This document shows positions 1-6,118 of a stretch of DNA of 14,259 nucleotides, one piece after another. Where the stretch lies: positions 1-14,259 of the forward strand of contig JAEOST010000092.1 of NCBI GenBank assembly GCA_016840245.1, in the 5' to 3' direction. Position 1 is the first letter of the stretch; every line of letters begins with the position of its first letter. The position numbers and the translations under genes were made by a program. The notes under the pieces were generated by a model. The model saw only the letters and a program-made list of their open reading frames with translations, searched no databases and was not told where the DNA came from. This DNA is from Candidatus Thorarchaeota archaeon (GTDB taxonomy: Archaea; Asgardarchaeota; Thorarchaeia; Thorarchaeales; Thorarchaeaceae).

Positions 1-556
1 TCACAATCTTGGCTAGTCGTTTTGCAAGCTCGTAGGGACAAATATTCCGTTTCGTAGCTATCTCAACAATCTCGGGTGCGGTCAAGACTCTCTTGGGCAT
101 ACTCTCAATCAGGTCTTCTACATTAGCCATTCTCTTCAGACGTTCATAAAATGGACACTTTCTACTTGATTTCAGTTGACTGCATACTTCACTTATCGAC
201 GCAACAATACCAGCATTCTCAAGAACAAAAGGATTGAGACACATATGCCGCCTCCCTCTGAATGATACTCCACTAACTTCCTGTCCATCACCCTCAGTGA
301 TGGCAACTAGTTCTTCAACCACACGATCCAGTTGCCTGTGAGTTCTTGCACAATACAAGACCTTGCCTTGATTCTCAATTACCCACGGTAGCACTCCACT
401 TAGTGACACACAAGTTTTACCGAAACCATTTGGTGCCTCTGCGCATATCTGCTTGCCTTCTCTTACAGCAGCATCAATCTCCTCCATCATCTCATCCTGA
501 CCCTTTCTTACACTTGGGTATGGAAAGAACTCTTTTGGTGAGATACGCTCTGTCAT
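1..556 (-). CDS. Rad3/XPD-family DNA helicase with Fe-S cluster (N-terminal part only)
   Basis: Partial gene: the ATG is at 556 and the reading frame runs off the left edge after 185 codons. Seen: Walker A motif APNGFGKT at residues 41-48, motif Ia-like region around YCARTHRQLD (68-77), and four cysteines at about 106, 125, 134 and 173 in contexts RRHMC, CSQL, KCPFY and ICPYE. This is the pattern of the XPD/Rad3/FancJ iron-sulfur domain inserted after motif Ia. Family knowledge: these are SF2 5'-3' DNA helicases used in nucleotide excision repair and related processes. XPD is inferred because archaea normally carry this form and the cysteine spacing fits. The DEAH box and helicase domain 2 lie outside the window. 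It diverges from the PAC3/4-like gene at 688. A GTGAGAG stretch just before the ATG may serve as ribosome binding site. Bacterial-type DinG is less likely. Confidence 0.85.
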   Translation of the reverse strand, partial: MTERISPKEFFPYPSVRKGQDEMMEEIDAAVREGKQICAEAPNGFGKTCVSLSGVLPWVIENQGKVLYCARTHRQLDRVVEELVAITEGDGQEVSGVSFRGRRHMCLNPFVLENAGIVASISEVCSQLKSSRKCPFYERLKRMANVEDLIESMPKRVLTAPEIVEIATKRNICPYELAKRLAKIV

Positions 557-648
557 ATACTCTCACAGACTTCGTCTTGTCTATGCTTGATAATCATGTT
601 GTTTCCGCACTCAGTAGGCGCCACTATGTATGAATCCGATACCACCAG

Positions 649-655
649 TTTATTA
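649..655 (+). promoter_or_regulatory. TATA-like box for the PAC3/4-like gene
   Basis: TTTATTA lies 33 to 39 bases before the ATG at 688, at the distance expected of an archaeal TATA box that gives a leader of roughly 10 nt. It sits in the 131-base divergent gap between this gene and the XPD helicase gene. Inference from position and AT content only. Confidence 0.35.
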
Positions 656-687
656 CCACAAAATCAAAAATGAGAGGATAGTGAACG

Positions 688-1035
688 ATGATGGACTTGG
701 ATGACATAGAAGAGTTTGAATCAGATGCCAGTGTTGGTAAGATCAGATTTCGAGCAATGCGACTGGAAAATGGAATTCTGTTGTTGATTTCAGATTCTGA
801 CAAATTTCGTATGGGACTCTCGGCTGTGGCAATACCTCCGGGACAGGGGCGTACTGAACCAACCTCTGCAGGTTTTTTGACCATGGGCTTAGATGCCGCA
901 CTCGTAAGGACTCTTGCAGAGAGAATAGCTGCCTGGACCAATCAGACATGTATGCTGATTATTAGTGTAAAGGGTTTCAATCAGGCTATAATGATGGAAC
1001 TAACGTCAATTCTCAAGAACCATTTTCTGTTATGA
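688..1035 (+). CDS. Small protein resembling proteasome assembly chaperone PAC3/PAC4
   Basis: A 115-residue soluble protein with no signal peptide or membrane segment. After an acidic N-terminus (residues 1-15), the predicted layout is strand (about 29-36, ILLLIS), strand (42-49, MGLSAVAI), a proline- and glycine-rich turn (50-62), a short segment GFLTMGLD (62-69), a helix (70-85, ALVRTLAERIAAWTNQ), a strand (88-93, CMLIIS) and a C-terminal helix (98-112). This order, with hydrophobic strand, MG-containing strand, Leu-Gly turn, helix, strand and final helix, matches my recollection of eukaryotic PSMG3 and PSMG4, which pair to help assemble the 20S alpha ring. The similarity is remembered, not searched, so it is an inference. 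The first ATG is used; a second ATG follows at 691, and GAGG precedes at about 674. The last 23 bases overlap the end of the convergent zinc-finger gene. Confidence 0.6.
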   Translation: MMDLDDIEEFESDASVGKIRFRAMRLENGILLLISDSDKFRMGLSAVAIPPGQGRTEPTSAGFLTMGLDAALVRTLAERIAAWTNQTCMLIISVKGFNQAIMMELTSILKNHFLL

Positions 1036-1243
1036 TATGCTCCACGATGTCCCGTACCCATTTACCCAGACTCTCAAGGTCTTGAACGCGATTCAAATAC
1101 TCTTCCCAAGATATCTCAAGTCCCTTTTGCCACTGAACAAATGCTCCTTTGAGGTTCTCGTGTGCCTTAGAGTGATAGGTACAATACACCGAATCTCCTG
1201 CTGTGCTTCGACCACATATCGTACAATCAGGCACTCGAATCAT
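1013..1243 (-). CDS. Small C2CH zinc-finger protein, conserved hypothetical
   Basis: A 76-residue protein. The N-terminus carries a probable zinc site: C7 and C10 (CTICG), then C21 and H24 (YCTYH). The rest is helical with conserved-looking aromatic positions (FVQWQKGLEISWEEYL at 35-50, GKWVRDIVEHI at 60-70). I recognise this as a type of small archaeal protein with a zinc knuckle plus an SWEEYL-type helix, but I know no function. It follows the topoisomerase gene and overlaps its end by 17 bases, so the two are probably cotranscribed and translationally coupled. The start is uncertain: ATG at 1243 has AGGAG almost touching it, while GTG at 1234 has the same AGGAG about 10 bases upstream, a better spacing. 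With the GTG start the overlap with the topoisomerase stop is 8 bases. A DNA- or RNA-binding role is only a guess from the zinc site and neighbour. Confidence 0.7.
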   Translation of the reverse strand: MIRVPDCTICGRSTAGDSVYCTYHSKAHENLKGAFVQWQKGLEISWEEYLNRVQDLESLGKWVRDIVEHIITENGS

Positions 1244-3377
1244 TCTCCTTTGCTTTCTTGCTTCGCTTTTTCTTTCTCTCTTCTAAGACTTTGAGATCCT
1301 CAGCTCTCCCCGGACATTCAGTCCAGTTGATACAGGTTTCCCATGCTCTCCTACCAGAAACAACCTTGTACATTTTATGGCTGCAATGTTCACATACTTT
1401 CTCAAGAGGTGTTATGTCCCCCTTCTGGGGTAATGGATACGTTTGATCACAATCACCCTCCTTGTAGTTAGAACAACCAACGAATCTCTTTCCTGACTTT
1501 GGAGAACGAATCACAATCAGAGTCCCATCACCACACTTTGGACAGGGTCCCAATTCTTGTTTCTCTTTCCAGAATCTCTGTAGACCTGCTACGAGTGCAT
1601 GACCAATCAGGTCTTCCTGTTTCCTGAACTCATTGAGCAGCTCCAGAAGTGATTTTTTGACACCAGCAAGAACTTCATCTCTCTTTTTCTTCTCCATCTG
1701 GATTTTGTCCATTTCCTCCTCAAGACTGCGGGTAAACTCCACTGAGAGCATCATGGGCATGTACTGCTCAAGGGTATCTAACGCAGCATAACCCAGAGTC
1801 GAAATCTCAAACTTGTCACTGTGAGTATATCCTCTCGATTTTAGAGAATCTACTATTCTTGCCCGTGTTGCTTTTGTCCCCAGGTTCACTCTTTCTAGTG
1901 TCTTTAGTAGACTGGCTGGGTTGAAATGGTGTGGAGGTGCTGTATATTTCTCATCAGCAGATACAGAAATCAATGGTATCAAGTCACCTTCCTTCAAGGG
2001 TGGTAGCTCTCTCTCTCTACTTGTAGCGTAGGGACCATAGTACTCCATCCAACCTGGGACTAGTACTCTGAGTCCTCTCAGATGGAAGAGATGGGCGTCG
2101 CTTGTAATGTCTGCCCGTATACTCTCCTTGACAGAGGGGTCACTAAACAGTGCTAAGAACCTACGGACAATGAGGTCGTAGAGTTTCTTCTCGCTCGGAG
2201 TGAGTTTTACTGGTTTATTACCAGTGGGGTGGATTGCTGGGTGGGCTGGATCAGTTTTTTTGCCCTGAACTGGGACGAGTTTCTTCTTAGCAAGTAAGGA
2301 CTCAGTCAGTCTCTTGTAGATTTTACTTGCTCCTAGCTTCTGAATTATATCTCTGGTGTTAGTACTTTCAGGTATCTTCTGACTACTTGTTCTTGGATAG
2401 GAGATCAGTGCCTCAAGGTACAACTTCTGAGCAAGAGCAAGGGTCCTACTTGGCCTAAAGCCGAAGTGACGATAGGCCTCTGCTTGAAGACCACTTAGAT
2501 TGAAAGGAACTGGTGGTGAGTGAGTAGTCTTTTTCTTATTGATTGAATTAACCTGCCCTGATTTTCCCAACAGGTCGCTGACAATAAAATCAGCCTCTCT
2601 CTTCGCATCCAGACGTTTCTTAGAGTATTCCAATAGCAATTCCTGACCATCATGTTCCCCTTGGGCCAAAATCTGCCAATATGGTATTGGGACGAAGACG
2701 TTGATTTGTCGATTCCGTTCAGCAACAAAAGCAAGTGTCGGACCCTGCACTCTTCCCGTAGATACTATCTTGAACCACCCAACAGTGTTCTTGATAGATA
2801 AGGTCAGAGCACGTGTGAAATTGATTCCATAGAGCCAGTCAACTTCATGTCTTAACTGACCTGCCTCGATTAACGGAAAGTCTAGTTGTGGGGACATATT
2901 CTCATATGAAGACTGCAGTTCGGTTTTGGTCAGATTGGAGAAAATCATTCTTCGTGCTTTTGCAGTGTCTATACCACAGGCATATTTCAACGTGAGATAC
3001 CCAATCAGACTCCCCTCGATATCATAGTCCGTAGCCACAACAAAGCTGTCCATCCCCTCTGATAGTCGCTTTATAAGACTGATAATGGGTTTGACATTAG
3101 TGGCCTTCTTCTGGACCTCGTATTTCGGTACCCACTCCATCTCCAGCCGAGGATAGGTCCACCCTTTCTCAGTCTGTTTCAACTCAAAGAGGTGTCCCAA
3201 TGCATAAACGACAATCAGAGTATCATTGTTTCTCTGACACTCGTAATATGATGCACCACGTTTCTTGATTTCTTTTGGAGTCCCTTGATCATCAAGTGCT
3301 TCTGCAATTCTTTTTGCGGCTGATGGTTTTTCGGATACGATAAGGACTCTTGACAATCCGGATTTCCTCTCTGTCAT
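1227..3377 (-). CDS. topA: Type IA DNA topoisomerase (archaeal topoisomerase I/III)
   Basis: A 716-residue enzyme that relaxes negatively supercoiled DNA or decatenates through a single-strand break with a 5'-phosphotyrosine. Seen in order: Toprim domain (about 10-150) with E16 (SEKPSAAKRIAEAL) and the acidic motif D117-Y-D119-I-E121-G; central cleavage and gate domains (160-590) with GRVQGPTLAFV at 208-218 and catalytic Y327 in LISYPRTSSQ, with R329 beside it; motif HPAIHPTG at 379-386; then two C-terminal zinc ribbons (C612, C615, C635, C643 and C662, C665, C682, C688). The protein ends in a lysine-rich tail. All catalytic residues are present. There is no helicase domain, so it is not reverse gyrase. 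Whether it is closer to bacterial TopA or to TopB/Top3 cannot be settled by eye. No clear ribosome binding site precedes the ATG, so the transcript may have a very short leader. Confidence 0.95.
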   Translation of the reverse strand: MTERKSGLSRVLIVSEKPSAAKRIAEALDDQGTPKEIKKRGASYYECQRNNDTLIVVYALGHLFELKQTEKGWTYPRLEMEWVPKYEVQKKATNVKPIISLIKRLSEGMDSFVVATDYDIEGSLIGYLTLKYACGIDTAKARRMIFSNLTKTELQSSYENMSPQLDFPLIEAGQLRHEVDWLYGINFTRALTLSIKNTVGWFKIVSTGRVQGPTLAFVAERNRQINVFVPIPYWQILAQGEHDGQELLLEYSKKRLDAKREADFIVSDLLGKSGQVNSINKKKTTHSPPVPFNLSGLQAEAYRHFGFRPSRTLALAQKLYLEALISYPRTSSQKIPESTNTRDIIQKLGASKIYKRLTESLLAKKKLVPVQGKKTDPAHPAIHPTGNKPVKLTPSEKKLYDLIVRRFLALFSDPSVKESIRADITSDAHLFHLRGLRVLVPGWMEYYGPYATSRERELPPLKEGDLIPLISVSADEKYTAPPHHFNPASLLKTLERVNLGTKATRARIVDSLKSRGYTHSDKFEISTLGYAALDTLEQYMPMMLSVEFTRSLEEEMDKIQMEKKKRDEVLAGVKKSLLELLNEFRKQEDLIGHALVAGLQRFWKEKQELGPCPKCGDGTLIVIRSPKSGKRFVGCSNYKEGDCDQTYPLPQKGDITPLEKVCEHCSHKMYKVVSGRRAWETCINWTECPGRAEDLKVLEERKKKRSKKAKENDSSA

Positions 3378-3417
3378 CTTAATTTTGGCTAGTACAGCAT
3401 TGCATCTCGCGATAGTC

Positions 3418-3423
3418 TTAAAA
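3418..3423. promoter_or_regulatory. AT-rich element shared by divergent topoisomerase and OST3/6-like genes
   Basis: TTAAAA sits in the 83-base divergent gap, 38-43 bases before the ATG at 3461 and 41-46 bases before the ATG at 3377. Either strand could use it as a TATA box, giving leaders of roughly 15 nt both ways. No other AT-rich stretch in the gap is placed as well. Inference from position. Confidence 0.3.
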
Positions 3424-3460
3424 GCGAACCGCCAAAACTCACCCGCTAGAGGTTCGAAAA

Positions 3461-3889
3461 ATGAGTAGTATCTGGTGGCCTAGGTTCATCGTAAAACCCA
3501 GAGTGAGACTATCTAGGCCTAGATTTGGTATGCCAGCTCGTCCACCAGACATCATTGTATTTGGCCTTGCATTTGTCGCCGTTCTCTTCATTCTAGGCGG
3601 GAATGTATACACACTAGTTAGAACACCTCCGGCAATTGCAGGTGGTGCAAACAACATACCGATTGTGATTGCTCCAGGTATTGATATCCAGCTTGGACTG
3701 GAGGGCATTGTTGCATCAGTGATCGTGTGTATGGGTGTAATTGGCTTTGGGCTCATCTACTACGGGTCAAAATACGTATTCCAACCAGCATATGCAACTC
3801 GTCTGATGATACTTGGAATGATCCTAGCAGGCATCGCCTTCCTAGTATTCAGCTACCTATTCGCATACAAGGTCGGTACATTCTCATAG
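3461..3889 (+). CDS. OST3/OST6 (TUSC3/MAGT1)-like membrane protein, oligosaccharyltransferase accessory candidate
   Basis: A 142-residue membrane protein: basic N-terminus (1-25), membrane segments at about 31-52, 80-101 and 113-137, and a short extracytoplasmic loop between the first two. The loop begins with R54-x-P56-P57 and continues to Q77 and E81 at the head of the second segment. That layout (glycine-aromatic, RxPP, isoleucine-rich loop, Q then E, glycine-rich helix, basic linker, last helix) recalls the C-terminal membrane half of human TUSC3 and MAGT1, subunits of the oligosaccharyltransferase. Their lumenal thioredoxin domain and first helix are absent here. The identification is from memory of those sequences, so it is an inference, but the STT3 gene four kilobases away fits it. 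The start is supported by GAGGT seven bases before the ATG. It is divergent from the topoisomerase gene and convergent with mptE. Confidence 0.6.
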   Translation: MSSIWWPRFIVKPRVRLSRPRFGMPARPPDIIVFGLAFVAVLFILGGNVYTLVRTPPAIAGGANNIPIVIAPGIDIQLGLEGIVASVIVCMGVIGFGLIYYGSKYVFQPAYATRLMILGMILAGIAFLVFSYLFAYKVGTFS

Positions 3890-3909
3890 GTCAATCTCGG
3901 ATTGAGACC
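3889..3909 (+). terminator. Weak hairpin between convergent genes
   Basis: GGTCAATC, a three-base loop, then GATT and GACC separated by a two-base bulge, can fold into an eight-pair imperfect hairpin. It lies immediately after the OST3/6-like stop codon, in the 34-base gap before the end of mptE. It may help end transcription from one or both sides. There is no strong T-run after it. Confidence 0.3.
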
Positions 3910-3923
3910 GACCCTTCATCAAA

Positions 3924-4637
3924 TTACTTCAATATAGTGTACTCGATATTTGACTGAACTAGTGGGGCAAATACCAATTCTTCCGCTATTGACAGCTTGA
4001 TTTGCTTTCTCTCATCAGCTGGAAAGTCCTCATCTCTCCCCGGTTTCGACCATCTTCCAACTATCGTGCCAAAGTCCATACCTGCAAGTACGACCGTTTC
4101 TGGATTGTAGTGTGAAACAATATGACATGCTCTATCTCCATCAGTGAAACCACCCCAGAGAAACGCGCGTTCAGTGGGCTCAACCTGTGTACTGGCGAGA
4201 ACAGGTTGCAGTATTGGTATGCTTTCCATCACAAGATCGATATTATCCCCATGTGCGTGAACAATCACTATTGCACCATGTTCCTGCAGAGTTCTAATAT
4301 CATCAATATTCCCATCTAAATCTGTGACAATGACATCGCACCGAAGACCCACTTCTAACAATGCAGTTGCCGCACCATCAGCTGCCACAAAGACTGCAGT
4401 ATCTTTGTAACTAGTTTCATGTAAATAACGTACATGACGCCCTATTGATGGACCTGCACCACACACAACAGTTGTTCTCCCCTCTATCAAATTTCTCAAT
4501 GTTCTCAGCAGCGGCTGAGGATTCGAATTCTCAAGTAATTGAGTAATGATGCCAGTTGCCCTGTAGTCTGCAGCTGAATCAATACCTAGTCTCTGGACTA
4601 TATCTTGGTATATTGGCTGCCAGTCTTTCCAGTCCAA
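3924..4637 (-). CDS. mptE: 6-hydroxymethyl-7,8-dihydropterin pyrophosphokinase, MptE type
   Basis: A 237-residue cytosolic enzyme of the MptE/DUF115 family, which transfers pyrophosphate from ATP to 6-hydroxymethyl-7,8-dihydropterin. In archaea it replaces the unrelated bacterial FolK. Seen motifs: CGAGPS (59-64, nucleotide-binding turn), AADGA (85-89), DLDGN (106-110, acidic metal site), HAHGDN (127-132) and GGFTDGDRA (162-170); all are characteristic of the family, and the length is typical. The start is TTG at 4637, chosen because GGGTGAT lies six bases upstream and no ATG gives an intact N-terminus. It follows folP by 15 bases, so the two form an operon for successive steps of folate or methanopterin synthesis. 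The product of this enzyme is the substrate of the upstream-encoded synthase. Confidence 0.9.
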   Translation of the reverse strand: MDWKDWQPIYQDIVQRLGIDSAADYRATGIITQLLENSNPQPLLRTLRNLIEGRTTVVCGAGPSIGRHVRYLHETSYKDTAVFVAADGAATALLEVGLRCDVIVTDLDGNIDDIRTLQEHGAIVIVHAHGDNIDLVMESIPILQPVLASTQVEPTERAFLWGGFTDGDRACHIVSHYNPETVVLAGMDFGTIVGRWSKPGRDEDFPADERKQIKLSIAEELVFAPLVQSNIEYTILK

Positions 4638-4652
4638 GTTGAATCACCCTTT

Positions 4653-5855
4653 CTATTTACGCTGCTCAAGAATAGATGATATTCCTTCTCCTATTTCTGT
4701 AAGTCCGAAATATTTCATTAGCTTCAGCTTGTTGCTTAATCGTTCCAGCTGAAAAGGAGTTCCCATGATAAAGAGGTCCGTTTCATCTATCTTATGATCG
4801 ATAACATCGTGATGGTAAGCAGCATCCCCTCCCAGAGCAAGCATTTCCTGTTTGATTATCAATGCAGCTGACGTCCTGATATTTCTCACTAACAGATTCA
4901 GAATCACCGCTTTCCTTGCTAGAACATGTCTGATTCGTTTGCTTGTGCCAACGAGCTCAATTAGAACCTCTGCCTCTCTCTCAGTACATGGGCCAATTAA
5001 CTCCACGCCGCTCTCAATGGTGACTCTATGTTTCTGCAAAGATCTACCCAATATCGATGCTATTTTTGCTTCTTCAACATCATGTGTACGGACCACATGT
5101 GCTCCATTAGACACAGCAATAGACGTGGCTGCAATTGTTCCAGATAGCCTATCATCGGGATCAGGTTGGTTCAGAATACTTCCAATGAACGCCTTACGCG
5201 AAATACCAACGAGTAGGGGATGGCCCAATAATCCGAATCTACGGATATCTCTAATTAATTCAAGGTCAATCTCAGTAGGTTTCCCAAAACCTATTCCGGG
5301 GTCTACGATAATCTTGCCGCTAGTTACACCCACAGACCCTGCAATTTCCAATGATTTCTTCAATGATTGGAAGGTGGAGTCGACAGTCTGGCAAGGTTCT
5401 CTACAATTTGCCATCAGAATAACTGGCACATCTCTATCAGCCACAAGTCGCGCCATTCTCTCATCTCTCTGAAGCCCTGAGATATCATTCACTAGAGCTG
5501 CCCCGTGGTCTAGGGCTACTTCTGCGACAGCAGCCGACATAGTATCAATCGAAACCGGAAGGACTGTAGATTCAATTATTGTTTCCATGTACTGATTGAC
5601 TCTGGCAAGCTCCTCCTCTATGCTTACGTCTGCGGTTGAATAGATGTTCTTGGGTGCAGATGATGCTCCACCAACATCGATTATATCTGCTCCATCACTC
5701 ACAAGTTTCTGTATCCGACTAAGGAGTGCATCCTCATTTAGTACGGTAGAGCCCTTGTGAAAAGACTCAGAGGACAGATTCACAACACCCATGATTCGGA
5801 CTGGATGACGGTTTCCAATCTCCAAATCGTTCACACGTACTATGTGACTGTTCAA
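4653..5855 (-). CDS. folP: Dihydropteroate synthase-like enzyme with extra C-terminal domain
   Basis: A 400-residue protein. Residues 1-275 form the pterin-binding TIM barrel that joins a hydroxymethylpterin pyrophosphate to an arylamine: MGVVNLSSESF (22-32), VGGASSAP (61-68), SIDT (102-105), NDISG (123-127), DPGIGFGK (185-192), GISRKAFIG (217-225) and RTHDV (256-260). The second motif departs from bacterial GGESTRPG, losing the arginine of that loop. This suggests a different arylamine partner, perhaps the ribofuranosylaminobenzene phosphate of methanopterin synthesis (inference). Residues about 280-400 are an added domain containing IIKQEMLALGGDAA (333-346), DLFIMGT (360-366) and LKLMKYFGL (377-385). 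I recall the same module at the N-terminus of some clostridial synthases. The start is TTG at 5855: an in-frame stop lies 15 bases upstream, and GAGGT sits about nine bases before the TTG; GTG at 5834 is an alternative. First gene of the pterin operon. Confidence 0.9.
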   Translation of the reverse strand: MNSHIVRVNDLEIGNRHPVRIMGVVNLSSESFHKGSTVLNEDALLSRIQKLVSDGADIIDVGGASSAPKNIYSTADVSIEEELARVNQYMETIIESTVLPVSIDTMSAAVAEVALDHGAALVNDISGLQRDERMARLVADRDVPVILMANCREPCQTVDSTFQSLKKSLEIAGSVGVTSGKIIVDPGIGFGKPTEIDLELIRDIRRFGLLGHPLLVGISRKAFIGSILNQPDPDDRLSGTIAATSIAVSNGAHVVRTHDVEEAKIASILGRSLQKHRVTIESGVELIGPCTEREAEVLIELVGTSKRIRHVLARKAVILNLLVRNIRTSAALIIKQEMLALGGDAAYHHDVIDHKIDETDLFIMGTPFQLERLSNKLKLMKYFGLTEIGEGISSILEQRK

Positions 5856-5965
5856 TTCTAACAGACCTCATTTTAAGGGATAAATCGAAGTATATGTATG
5901 AGTACATAACTATTCTTGGGAACAAGAAGGGGGAGAACTCAACTGACTCAAGAAACGGGTCAGAG

Positions 5966-5975
5966 ATTTAAATAC
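5966..5975 (+). promoter_or_regulatory. TATA-like box upstream of gcvT
   Basis: ATTTAAATAC is the best match to an archaeal TATA box in the folP-gcvT gap. It lies about 145 bases before the gcvT ATG, so transcription from it would give a leader of about 120 nt that includes the 6011-6053 hairpin. A weaker box (GATAAAA near 6067) would give a leader of only about 20 nt, so the choice is open. Confidence 0.4.
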
Positions 5976-6010
5976 AAAGGCGAGAGGCAGGAGAAGGGTG
6001 GAACACAGAA

Positions 6011-6053
6011 GTTTCTTGCAGTTGATGTTTACTCATTTTAAAGTGCAAGAGAT
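6011..6053 (+). other. Stem-loop in the gcvT leader
   Basis: GTTTCTTGCA (6011-6020) can pair with TGCAAGAGAT (6044-6053) over ten pairs, two of them G-U, closing a 23-base loop. It lies 66 bases before the gcvT start and would be in the transcript if the 5966 promoter is used. I see no match to the known glycine riboswitch core. Function unknown; it may be chance. Confidence 0.3.
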
Positions 6054-6118
6054 GCGTCATCGAAGCAGATAAAACCACCTCGATTTGTGCCACAGACCAA
6101 GAGTCAGGGTGATTTTAG

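Larger units (their letters stand above)
5856..6118. other. Divergent intergenic region between folP and gcvT
   Basis: A 263-base gap with no convincing gene; the longest open stretches from an ATG are about 25 and 16 codons and lack support. It holds the folP ribosome binding site (GAGGT on the minus strand near 5868), AT-rich elements for both directions (5878-5885 and 5891-5900 for folP; 5966-5975, 6036-6043 and 6067-6073 for gcvT), and a hairpin at 6011-6053. It is the longest noncoding stretch of the window. Confidence 0.6.

Noticed and set aside
346..633. Plus-strand open frame of 95 codons
   Set aside because: It is antisense to the XPD helicase, whose Walker A motif is encoded by the opposite strand in the same stretch.
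1227..3377. Reverse gyrase
   Set aside because: The topoisomerase lacks the N-terminal helicase-like half; 716 residues fit a plain type IA enzyme with two zinc ribbons.
4852..5472. Long open frame on the plus strand (206 codons)
   Set aside because: It lies wholly antisense to folP, whose motifs are intact; the translated protein has no recognisable features.
5894..6076. Two very short open frames (about 25 and 16 codons) in the folP-gcvT gap
   Set aside because: No ribosome binding site and no recognisable product; more likely leader or promoter DNA.
5940..6118. Glycine riboswitch ahead of gcvT
   Set aside because: Position would suit one, but I see neither the conserved core nor tandem aptamers; only a simple stem is visible.
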